Source: an uncultured Prevotella sp.
GTDB taxonomy: Bacteria; Bacteroidota; Bacteroidia; Bacteroidales; Bacteroidaceae
Direction of reading: 5' to 3'
Assembly (NCBI GenBank): GCA_902491375.1
Contig: CABUHE010000042.1
Location: forward strand, 1-10,552
Length of the DNA stretch: 10,552 nucleotides
A program made the translations under genes and the position numbers. Below, one piece after another: positions 1 through 7,303 of the stretch. Position 1 is the first letter of the stretch. Every line of letters starts with the position of its first letter. A model generated the notes under the pieces. That model ran no database searches. It worked only from the letters and a program-made list of their open reading frames with translations, and had not been told where the DNA came from.

Positions 1-43
1 ATGTGTAACTTTTAAACATTATCTTTGGGATATCTTGACTTAG

Positions 44-70
44 TTCCCTAAGATACAAAAAATTAGGGAA
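44..70. repeat. Inverted repeat upstream of the first terminator
   Basis: TTCCCTAA (44-51) and TTAGGGAA (63-70) form an 8-bp stem with an 11-nt A-rich loop. It overlaps a competing 6-bp pairing TATCTT/AAGATA (31-36 with 50-55). It lies in the 3' end of whatever plus-strand transcript enters from the left. Function unknown; possibly part of a mRNA 3' end. Confidence 0.4.
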
Positions 71-72
71 AC

Positions 73-117
73 GGGCAAGTTCTGGCTGAGCGAAGTTAGA
101 ACTTGCCCATTTTTTTT
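73..117 (+). terminator. Intrinsic terminator for a plus-strand unit left of the window
   Basis: A perfect 11-bp stem, GGGCAAGTTCT (73-83) with AGAACTTGCCC (98-108), has a 14-nt loop and is followed by A and eight T residues (110-117). The T tract is on the plus side only, so it should end transcription coming from before base 1. The minus side lacks a T tract next to the stem. Confidence 0.8.
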
Positions 118-123
118 GTAGAC

Positions 124-169
124 ACAAAAAAGGCCATCTCAAAGTTTATTTGAGACAGCCTCTTTTTGT
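124..169. terminator. Bidirectional terminator-like hairpin
   Basis: ACAAAAA (124-130) pairs with TTTTTGT (163-169), and AGGCCATCTCAAA (131-143) pairs with TTTGAGACAGCCT (149-161) apart from two mismatches. A-runs on the left arm and T-runs on the right arm make it usable on either strand. It sits between the minus-strand operon and a presumed plus-strand unit ending left of the window. The GAGACAGCCT arm resembles short hairpins often seen in Bacteroidetes intergenic DNA; that resemblance is from memory. Confidence 0.7.
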
Positions 170-299
170 TATCAGGTTGAGTGCCGTTACTTATTTGTTC
201 ACTTAAATCTTTGTGCGTCAGCAGGTTACTCTCTCGACCATTCTGTCAGTTTCGTTTTGTCTATGATGTCCGGTTATAATTCTTGTTTCAATATAATAA
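170..299. other. Short intergenic stretch with no recognised feature
   Basis: Between the bidirectional hairpin and the operon terminator I see no credible reading frame, RNA gene or repeat. Together with the hairpins it makes up the 356-bp gene-free left end. Confidence 0.6.
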
Positions 300-333
300 A
301 AACAGGCTGTGCATGTTTTTGCACAGCCTGTTT
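300..333 (-). terminator. Intrinsic terminator of the fimbrial operon
   Basis: A 14-bp perfect inverted repeat (AACAGGCTGTGCA at 301-313 pairing with 320-332, plus the A300-T333 pair) encloses a 6-nt loop. On the minus strand the stem runs into TTTTTATTATAT. It starts 23 nt after the stop codon of the large adhesin at 357. It may also slow plus-strand transcription, but the T tract is weaker on that side. Confidence 0.85.
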
Positions 334-356
334 GTTATTGCATAATCCGTCTGTTG

Positions 357-3300
357 CTATTTCACATTTATCTTCGTGATATTTACGCCGGTTGCGGTGT
401 TGGTACGTACTACAACTATTCCACTGTCTACATCGTTAATCGTGCAAGTGTAATTGCCTTCGGGCGTTACCTTCTTAAGGAGTGCGCCGCCTGCCGACCA
501 GATGCTCACTGAGCGCAGCCCGGTGTCTGACGTAACAACAACCTGACGCGGAACGATAGAGCTTACGCTTACGTTGCCCTCAACAGGAGTTTCTGTTATG
601 CCGGTAGTGCCTGAGCCGTGGCCTATCAGGAAGTAGCGGCCGTATGACGAGCCGTTCAGTGTGAGCTGATAGCCTTCGTAGAGCGGTGTCTCGCTCTGCA
701 GCTCGGCGTCGTAGATAGCGGCATCCTTAACGGCTGCAACGCCGCTGAATGTAAGAGTTACCACTGAGCCGTCGGCTGCCGTAACGCCTAACGGTATGCG
801 CTGTGCGTCCTTCAGCTGGTTGACGCTCACTGCCGTGTTGCCGGCTACGGTGTAAACCTTAGGAGCGTTGTCGGCATTGCCTGTAAGTCCGCTAATCATC
901 TGTGCGTCCTCCATGCCGAAGCCGTTGCTTGCCGAAGCGGTATAGCGCACAGCCGCGCTGCTTGAGCCTTCAGCGTCTTCTGCAGTTATCTTGAGCGAAG
1001 TTGCCTGTGAACCTTCATCTGTAGAAGTTGTTTCAAACTTCTGCATGCCATCAGTGAATTTAACTTCTACACCTGCTGTAGAAGGAGTTTTAGCCTCAAC
1101 ATAGAACACTGAATACGGTGCAATAAGAGATGTCTGAGCAGACCATCCGTTTTCAGTAAAAGCAACCGCATTGTCTTCTGACATATCGCCAATCCAATAT
1201 TTCTGTGCCAGCACGTCGCTATTGCTCTCAACAAACGCCTGAACATCGAGAGGAGCCATAAACGGATTACCTACCATCAGATACTTGCCATCAGCAGACG
1301 GAGTAAGCGTAACCGTAACATTTTCTTTTGGAGCGTAATTTAACGGGTTGCTTCTATCCAACAAGTCTGTTACAAGCAGCTTGCCTGCATTGGTACGGTT
1401 CAGAGTTCCTGTACTTACACCATAGTTAGTGTCGGCCTTCGGGAAACGGAACAGCAATGAGCTTTTGGACGTAACGCCCTTGATGGAGAATCCGCCACCT
1501 GCAATATAAGGCACGCTTGCGTCGTTGTATGCAGAGCTCCATTCTGTATCAAACGAAACAGTAGTGTTTGGCGTCTGCTTTTCTACAATCGTTGCTCCTG
1601 TACTCCAGCTGCGCTGATAAACGGCAGGATTCAGACGGTTATAGTCTGTTGTATTGAACGTTATATCCTTAAAATACTCTGTCTCTTGTCTTCCTGTTGC
1701 AGTAGGAGCATACCAGTCGCCGGCTACAACGCCCTGCAGCGGTGTGCTTACGGCTGTCCATTGTCCCGGAGTAATCTCCACGTCCGTCCATGCCTTGTTA
1801 TAGAGCAGCTGCTCGGCATGCAGCATCTGTGCGCCCGGCTCAAAGTGGATCTCACGGCAGATGTTCACACGGTAGCGCTGTGTGGTAAGCGCGTCATTGC
1901 TGTCATAAGCCATCAGGTCATACTGAATATTCTCTGTCGGCAGCCCCATGTGAGAAGGACGATCGCTATCCCATTCTTGTTTTCCATCTGCATTCGTATA
2001 ACCGGCCATATAGAGCTCAGCCTTGCTGCCTCTCGGCATAACTACATTGGAGAACAGCATAGGTACAAAGCCATTGGCCGTCGTGTTTGCGGCATTGGTC
2101 TCGTAAGTACCGTCAGTATTCTTAATGTCCGTCGCATCCGCGCGTTTCCAGTTGGCATCATTGTTCCAGTTGAGCGTGGCGACGTCCGTACCTTGCCATA
2201 CCAGATATTCAGGAACGACTTTCATCTTTACCGTAAACTTACCGAAGCATGCGTTGCTGACATCACTTCCTTCTTCGCCGTGCTCCTCAAAGTGAACGGC
2301 AAAGGTATAGTAATATCCTTCCTTGGGCTGGAACCGGAAGTCGTTAGACTGCGTTGTCTCCGTATCAAAATATATTTCCATATAGTCATTGAAATCACTC
2401 TGGTCGTTATACTCTTGAGCGTGCAATGACTTTATGTAACCGATAGGCAACGAGAATTCACTAAACCCTTCAGGGAAATACTTACTCTTATATGCGGGGT
2501 CGTCGGTATCGATAAGATATATCTTGCTATATACATCTGCAGACGTAGCCGTAACCATACCGATATATGTTGCGTTCTCTGAGACATACTTAGCACCACG
2601 CAGATCCACTCTCAACGGTTTGTAGGCTGTTGTCTCAGCTATCTGGTCCATACCTATGCGCAAGCAGGGATTGAAATCATCCGCAGGATACTGAACGGGA
2701 TTAAAACCTGCATGCAACTGCGGAGCATCGCCAGAGACATTAAGTTCCAACGGAACATAATTCCAACAAACTTTTGCCCAAGAATCTTTATCGATTGTCT
2801 CGTCCGGAGGGAATATCATCGGTATCGGTTGAATAACCAATTTCAATCCTGAGTTCAATAAGGTTATATCAAGATTCTCCTTATGCAAAACCAACCGGTT
2901 GTGTGCTCCATCAGCCTCACCTGTGTCTTCTAAATATTTCTTTATAACAGAAATCATATTTTCTGTCAACTCGATGCTTTCCGACGTTCCTGTAACAGTA
3001 TGTTGTCCTGGCTCCACACCTGTAAGATCTTCATTATCGGGGTAAATCTCACGGAATGTGGTAAGTGCCTGCTCCAAAGACACACCATACACCGAATCAT
3101 TCTGCATATACTCTGCTTCAGTCCCAAAGAACCAATCGAAATATACACCTTTATCTACTATAATATAAGACTCTGATCCATCGTCCTCCTGCTTAGGCAC
3201 ACGCACCTGAGCCGAGAAGTTGAATATCTGTCCGGCGCAGAAATCCGTAGACGGATCCACCACCTCTCCATTTACACGAAGCAGTGTCTGTGCTGTAACG

Positions 3301-5243
3301 GTAAAAGAGGTATTTATGCCACACTCGTCATTATTAATACTTTCTTGGAAATCACTCGAGGATGCCTCATTCCCGTCATTGACCTGAATCAGCATCATAT
3401 AAGCACGGTTAGGGGTCAAGTCTGAATAGAAATCTACAGCCAATGCTTTATTTCCGGACTCATCCGTCGTACTATAGAAGCTATATTTACCGTTTACTAT
3501 ATTTTGACTGGCCAAACGAGGATGCGGTTTATCATCATAAGTTGTATTTTTGTCAAAATCAAGATTAAAATACAGCGTGTTATATTTCTGATTGTATCCG
3601 CCACCAGGAGTATTGTCGCCGACTTCGACCACGGAGTTTTCTATCGCCTCTTGGAACTTACCCGGATACTGTGCCAGATAATCATCATACTTTGCCTTGT
3701 CTACAAAGCAGAAGTCAATGGCATACATCTTGTCCTGGCCTTCTTCTTGACCAAGACGTGAGAGCAAACGATTCCAGTCAAGCTTAATACTCATCAAGGT
3801 ACGTTCGTTCGTACAAGTGGCATCCAGCTGCTTCACCTCAGCACTCGGTGTAGCTATATATACACGTATGTCGTCGATATACATATCTCCACCATCGGTC
3901 GACGCGCTGTTGTTGTCTATCTGAAGTACGTACGAGTCATAGTCAGCATCCGCGTCTATAACAAACGAGAAATACATCTGCATCCATTCATTTGTACCGC
4001 TGCCAGTTCCAGGCATGCCACCACTAAGATAGTCAGTGCGACGCACCTGACTGGAAGAATGGCGGCAGATCGGCTCATACACTGTCCCCAAGACAGGGTC
4101 TGTCTTCACACCCATGATAGAGAAAAGCATGTTTGCATCAGCCATATTGGAACCCCAACCCGCACTCTTAAGCCAGGCTGTGACAAACAGCTCTGAACCC
4201 TTGCACAACTTGCGTCTGAACGGCAGGCGGGCGATTACTCCGGGACGGTCGGAAGCATCGATATACATATGGTAGTTGCTGCCGGGAAGGGGTTTGGCAT
4301 AGGCATTTTTCGTACCATTAGTCCAATGATCACCTTCCATAAAATCGTTCATAATAGAATAAAATCCCCATTCCGGATATTTATTACTATTCTTGAAATC
4401 GTTATTATTAGCGCCATCATAGAACGAATAGGAGTTAGAGGTCCATGCCAGCGGGAATGGATAGAACGATGGCGAGCCATACGTGTCAGCCACCGCAGGA
4501 TCGTAGTCAAAATTAAGCGACGTCAGCAACTGATAATTCTGCTCCAAATACTTATCTGTACGGAACTGATAATATTTCAGATTTTCATTTTGAATCGTTC
4601 CATTTTCAATTTGCTCTAACTGGGTTTGCGTCAGCAATCTCGTATCGCGTATGAAAGTAAGATTAAATCTGGCTAAGTTATACGTCGTACCTCCAACAGT
4701 CTTGGTGACATAAATGGTTGCCTTACTGTTGTCGGCATCCACATATTGTGTCTTATCCGTATTGGTATTGGGATAGTTAAATTTAATAACACGGGTCATT
4801 CCTGTAAGCGTTGTATCTACCAACGTGATTCCAGACCCGTTATCTTGCAAAAATATGTTTAATGTATCACTATCGGTATCTTTCGAAACTCCCGGTATGG
4901 CATACGACCAGGCATCCTTCGACAATGCGACAAGCTCTTTCGTATTATTAGACACTCTTGTATAAGGGAACGAGATATCATATTCTTCCAGATACTTCTT
5001 CCCTTCGTCAAGCGTTCCTCCTTGGTATGCAGAATCTTTCAACCGTCCCATGCCTTCTTGCCACGTTACAGTTGGATCTTCGTCACGATTATCCACTGTT
5101 ACGATATAAAAAAGCACACGATGCGTAAGCGTCGGTTCGTATGTATTGCCGTCGCTTTGAGGCTTGTCGAATGAAGATTTCGAAGAACTCTCCCTGTCAA
5201 AATTCTTAGTATAATCAGTGTATGAAGAAACATCACAAGCCAC
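357..5243 (-). CDS. Main part of large T9SS-type surface adhesin, probable fimbrial tip protein (no signal peptide in this frame)
   Basis: This frame encodes 1628 residues of a large extracellular protein. It would begin at GTG 5243, overlapping the TAG of the upstream frame by one base, but that start has no Shine-Dalgarno and gives no signal peptide. It is better read as residues 198-1825 of a single protein joined at the A6 tract. Visible regions in this fragment's numbering: beta-rich N-terminal region; jelly-roll carbohydrate-binding-like module (about 265-465) ending in DMYIDDIRVYI; further beta domains (470-1010); VWQGTD...NWNNDANW (1015-1032), a motif frequent in Bacteroidetes surface proteins; YLMVGNPFMAPL (1321-1332) and IAPYSVFYVEA (1374-1384), typical of the region before a sorting domain; then GRYFLIG (1535-1541). 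The last roughly 75 residues, ending GVNITKINVK, resemble a T9SS type A C-terminal domain. Its last place in the fimbrial operon suggests a tip adhesin in the position of Mfa5, but I see no von Willebrand A motif. Ligand unknown. Confidence 0.8.
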   Translation of the reverse strand: MACDVSSYTDYTKNFDRESSSKSSFDKPQSDGNTYEPTLTHRVLFYIVTVDNRDEDPTVTWQEGMGRLKDSAYQGGTLDEGKKYLEEYDISFPYTRVSNNTKELVALSKDAWSYAIPGVSKDTDSDTLNIFLQDNGSGITLVDTTLTGMTRVIKFNYPNTNTDKTQYVDADNSKATIYVTKTVGGTTYNLARFNLTFIRDTRLLTQTQLEQIENGTIQNENLKYYQFRTDKYLEQNYQLLTSLNFDYDPAVADTYGSPSFYPFPLAWTSNSYSFYDGANNNDFKNSNKYPEWGFYSIMNDFMEGDHWTNGTKNAYAKPLPGSNYHMYIDASDRPGVIARLPFRRKLCKGSELFVTAWLKSAGWGSNMADANMLFSIMGVKTDPVLGTVYEPICRHSSSQVRRTDYLSGGMPGTGSGTNEWMQMYFSFVIDADADYDSYVLQIDNNSASTDGGDMYIDDIRVYIATPSAEVKQLDATCTNERTLMSIKLDWNRLLSRLGQEEGQDKMYAIDFCFVDKAKYDDYLAQYPGKFQEAIENSVVEVGDNTPGGGYNQKYNTLYFNLDFDKNTTYDDKPHPRLASQNIVNGKYSFYSTTDESGNKALAVDFYSDLTPNRAYMMLIQVNDGNEASSSDFQESINNDECGINTSFTVTAQTLLRVNGEVVDPSTDFCAGQIFNFSAQVRVPKQEDDGSESYIIVDKGVYFDWFFGTEAEYMQNDSVYGVSLEQALTTFREIYPDNEDLTGVEPGQHTVTGTSESIELTENMISVIKKYLEDTGEADGAHNRLVLHKENLDITLLNSGLKLVIQPIPMIFPPDETIDKDSWAKVCWNYVPLELNVSGDAPQLHAGFNPVQYPADDFNPCLRIGMDQIAETTAYKPLRVDLRGAKYVSENATYIGMVTATSADVYSKIYLIDTDDPAYKSKYFPEGFSEFSLPIGYIKSLHAQEYNDQSDFNDYMEIYFDTETTQSNDFRFQPKEGYYYTFAVHFEEHGEEGSDVSNACFGKFTVKMKVVPEYLVWQGTDVATLNWNNDANWKRADATDIKNTDGTYETNAANTTANGFVPMLFSNVVMPRGSKAELYMAGYTNADGKQEWDSDRPSHMGLPTENIQYDLMAYDSNDALTTQRYRVNICREIHFEPGAQMLHAEQLLYNKAWTDVEITPGQWTAVSTPLQGVVAGDWYAPTATGRQETEYFKDITFNTTDYNRLNPAVYQRSWSTGATIVEKQTPNTTVSFDTEWSSAYNDASVPYIAGGGFSIKGVTSKSSLLFRFPKADTNYGVSTGTLNRTNAGKLLVTDLLDRSNPLNYAPKENVTVTLTPSADGKYLMVGNPFMAPLDVQAFVESNSDVLAQKYWIGDMSEDNAVAFTENGWSAQTSLIAPYSVFYVEAKTPSTAGVEVKFTDGMQKFETTSTDEGSQATSLKITAEDAEGSSSAAVRYTASASNGFGMEDAQMISGLTGNADNAPKVYTVAGNTAVSVNQLKDAQRIPLGVTAADGSVVTLTFSGVAAVKDAAIYDAELQSETPLYEGYQLTLNGSSYGRYFLIGHGSGTTGITETPVEGNVSVSSIVPRQVVVTSDTGLRSVSIWSAGGALLKKVTPEGNYTCTINDVDSGIVVVRTNTATGVNITKINVK

Positions 5244-5833
5244 TAGATAAAAATTATTATCATATTTTTTGCGGCATCTTCACCGAACCATGCTTTAAAT
5301 TCCTCGTCGGTAGGTACGTAGAAATTTACCTTGTACATATTTGCCCCTTTAGGATAACCAACATAGCCGTTAGCATACCGGAAGAAAGTACCACTAACTG
5401 CCGGAGTAAGCAAATCCCATACTTCATTCGCTTCCGTATTCATAGTACGAAATGTGCCATCCGTACGGAAGCTATGCCAACGCTGATAAGACTTAATACT
5501 GTTATTAGTCCCCAACTTATCAGGAATCTCAAGTGACACAGAGGTACCCTTATGCACATAAATCGTATCCATATAAGTATGTGCCGCCTGGACTTCCGTT
5601 TTACCATCCTGAAGCGTAAACATCTTTGTATCATCATCAAAGGTATCCATTGCCTTTGCAGCATCGGATATTCCGCTTCTCAGATTAAACCATTTCGCAG
5701 CCTTATGCGTAATCGTTACTGATGCATTAGTTTCATTATATTTATCACCAGTCACTTGCGCCACAACATTCTGGGCAACGAACATTGCGCAGAAGAGGAT
5801 GAGAAACGTATATAAATTATGTTTGTATTTCAT
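5243..5833 (-). CDS. N-terminal fragment of large secreted adhesin (signal peptide and first domain), frameshifted
   Basis: This is the 5' part of a gene whose remainder lies in another frame at 357-5243. The 196-residue product starts with an ordinary signal peptide: Lys-rich start, hydrophobic core residues 7-20, and probable signal peptidase I cleavage after VVA25. There is no lipobox, unlike the three upstream genes. The rest is a beta-rich region of unknown family with DTIYVHKGTSVSLEI (89-103) and YKVNFYVPTDEEF (167-179). The frame ends in a run of Ile and Phe and a TAG immediately after an A6 tract (5265-5270). Reading -1 from that tract gives YDNNFYLVACDVSSY, which continues the strand pattern without interruption. 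The start is well supported: an unusually strong Shine-Dalgarno AGGAGGAA (5841-5848) precedes ATG 5833. As written, this product would be a truncated periplasmic fragment without its sorting domain. Confidence 0.75.
   Translation of the reverse strand: MKYKHNLYTFLILFCAMFVAQNVVAQVTGDKYNETNASVTITHKAAKWFNLRSGISDAAKAMDTFDDDTKMFTLQDGKTEVQAAHTYMDTIYVHKGTSVSLEIPDKLGTNNSIKSYQRWHSFRTDGTFRTMNTEANEVWDLLTPAVSGTFFRYANGYVGYPKGANMYKVNFYVPTDEEFKAWFGEDAAKNMIIIFI
5264..5270 (-). other. Frame junction at slippery A_AAA_AAT heptamer (A6 run)
   Basis: On the minus strand the sequence reads GCA AAA AAT ATG in the upstream frame. Slipping back one base on A_AAA_AAT makes the next codons TAT GAT AAT AAT TTT TAT CTA GTG, entering the long downstream frame with no intervening stop. 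An insertion of one A has the same effect. The upstream frame ends at TAG only 21 nt past the heptamer. A weak Shine-Dalgarno-like GGTGA lies about 9 nt upstream, and a weak A/T-rich 5-bp hairpin (GATAA/TTATC) lies just downstream. Both are poor stimulators compared with known dnaX-type sites. The join is certain from reading frames; its cause is not. Confidence 0.8.
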
Positions 5834-5840
5834 GATTTAG

Positions 5841-5848
5841 TTCCTCCT
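5841..5848 (-). promoter_or_regulatory. Strong Shine-Dalgarno AGGAGGAA before the large adhesin
   Basis: The 19-nt gap between the accessory fimbrillin stop (5853) and ATG 5833 holds AGGAGGAA with about 7 nt spacing to the start codon. It is a near-perfect match to the anti-Shine-Dalgarno sequence. The other starts in the operon have only A/T-rich leaders, as is usual for Bacteroidetes. It fixes the start at 5833. Confidence 0.7.
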
Positions 5849-5852
5849 TGAT

Positions 5853-7271
5853 TTATTTTATAAACATATTGAGCATCTCATGACGCAGATAGTCGAGGCC
5901 GAACTCCGGTGTACGTGTTTTGCTCTTAAACGGGAAGTTGGTAATGTCGTCGGTTGTTATGATTACATTATATTTCCGTTCGAAATTATTTCCGTCGGCT
6001 GTCCATGTAACATCAAATGTAAGGTTAAATGTCTTTCCGGCTGAAGCCGTGACATGACCTTTTACCGTTGTATCACCCTCTGTATAATTGTCAAAAGCCA
6101 GACCTGTAACACTTTCTTTATCAAATGTCCATGCGCTTTTGAGATCTGCTATTGTAGTTTTTCCACTTGGATCACTTGGAGTAACTCCAACCGTGAACTC
6201 GAATTGAGATCCCTCAGGTATCGTGCATGTATAATAATCAGGATTAGGCGACAGCTTTACCTCTACCGGCACATTGCCTATAGGTGATACCCAACAATGC
6301 AAGTCAAGAGTTACATCATAACCTGTAAGATTGAGTGAAAGCGGATATATGCTGTTACGGGGCAACTCTTTACGTGCTGTTGTTGCCGTGTATGTAGTGC
6401 CATTTTTTTCGTCGGTTTCAAGAGTAACAGTATATCCTGAGTTTTCAGGCGAAGAGTTAACATAGAAATCGGCAAATTGATAAGTGCCATCATCATTTAG
6501 TTGTATACTCTGGCTTTCTTCACCATTCAACACAATGTGCTTACAAGTGTACTGCATATTGTTTACTGGAGTGTCAGAGAATAAGCCTATCTTGTCGGCA
6601 TATCCGTCGAACGACAGGGCAGTAACCTTTGTGTCGGTCTTGCCCGTGATGCTCATTCTTATCTTGCTGACAAGGCGGTCGAGACCGATAGAAATGCTCT
6701 TGGTGGTAGCCGTAACCACAACCTGCTGCTTTGCACTCATAGGGATAAACTTACCATCAGCAAAATTAATCTTTGCAGCAGGATCATCAAGCACGATATT
6801 TTCTATATTTACATCCAAGTCACTGAGATTAGCGCCGTTTCCCAATCCTGTAAGACTGCCCCATAAATTATCATAATAAGTATCAATGTTGGCAAAGGCA
6901 TAAACGGTGTAAGTGCCTACGGGAAGCGTGAAGGGGTCTGAAACCCACGACTTCAGATTGCCTTGCTGCGCTGCAGTGTTACCGGTAAATTCATCATCAG
7001 TATTAGGCAACAGCTTTTTTGTAACCACATTTTTGTCGTCTACAATTAACACGCAGAGGTTGTGCATATACTCACCATTGGTGCCGACTTCGTCTGCCCT
7101 TGTGTTCAGGTCGCCTTCCTCACGTGCCGTGATGCTCAGCTGAAGCGTGGCGGTGCCGTCGCCACCTGTGTCAATGTCGTCGTCGAACGAACATGAAGCG
7201 AGAGGCACGGCGCACAGCCATGGCAGCAGCCATAACATAGCCTTATATATATGTTGTTTCATTTTGTTCAT
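5853..7271 (-). CDS. Fimbrillin-like accessory lipoprotein with extra C-terminal beta domain
   Basis: Probable minor or accessory fimbrial subunit, similar in position and size to Mfa3 or the FimC-E group, although I cannot assign which. The 472-residue product has a signal peptide with lipobox PLASC (Cys27), and Arg58 in NTRADE is a candidate processing site. Fimbrillin signatures follow: a strand ending TYTVYAFAN (120-128), IPMSAKQQVVV (176-186), then ISIGLDRLVSKIRMSI (193-208), and LPRNSIYPLSLNL (303-315) leading to VTLDLHCWV (320-328). In ordinary fimbrillins the protein ends near that last strand. Here about 140 further residues continue as a probable Ig-like beta domain (about 345-440) with FEFTVGVTPSDPSG (357-370). 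The tail is mixed, charged and hydrophobic (455-472). ATG at 7271 lies 32 nt after the major fimbrillin stop; Met4 is an alternative start. The extra domain may cap the shaft or dock the large adhesin encoded 19 nt downstream; that role is inference. Confidence 0.8.
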   Translation of the reverse strand: MNKMKQHIYKAMLWLLPWLCAVPLASCSFDDDIDTGGDGTATLQLSITAREEGDLNTRADEVGTNGEYMHNLCVLIVDDKNVVTKKLLPNTDDEFTGNTAAQQGNLKSWVSDPFTLPVGTYTVYAFANIDTYYDNLWGSLTGLGNGANLSDLDVNIENIVLDDPAAKINFADGKFIPMSAKQQVVVTATTKSISIGLDRLVSKIRMSITGKTDTKVTALSFDGYADKIGLFSDTPVNNMQYTCKHIVLNGEESQSIQLNDDGTYQFADFYVNSSPENSGYTVTLETDEKNGTTYTATTARKELPRNSIYPLSLNLTGYDVTLDLHCWVSPIGNVPVEVKLSPNPDYYTCTIPEGSQFEFTVGVTPSDPSGKTTIADLKSAWTFDKESVTGLAFDNYTEGDTTVKGHVTASAGKTFNLTFDVTWTADGNNFERKYNVIITTDDITNFPFKSKTRTPEFGLDYLRHEMLNMFIK

Positions 7272-7303
7272 AACGTCAGTGTTTTTTCGTTAAAGTCATT
7301 TTA

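Noticed and set aside
31..55. TATCTT/AAGATA hairpin as a separate terminator
   Set aside because: Only 6 A/T-rich base pairs, with no T tract, and it competes with the longer 44-70 repeat.
309..512. 67-codon plus-strand open frame at the left end
   Set aside because: It starts inside the terminator hairpin and runs antisense over the T9SS-like C-terminal coding region.
1686..2429. 247-codon plus-strand open frame
   Set aside because: It lies fully antisense to the adhesin gene, the product is Cys/Arg/Val-rich without a recognisable domain, and the minus frame has clear protein signatures.
4269..4619. 116-codon plus-strand open frame rich in Ile
   Set aside because: It is a shadow of the adhesin coding frame; composition reflects antisense reading, and there is no start signal.
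5100..5243. Possible von Willebrand A start (CDVSSYTDYT) suggesting a direct Mfa5 match
   Set aside because: The DxSxS metal-site pattern and the following helix of vWA domains are absent; the segment continues as beta-rich sequence.
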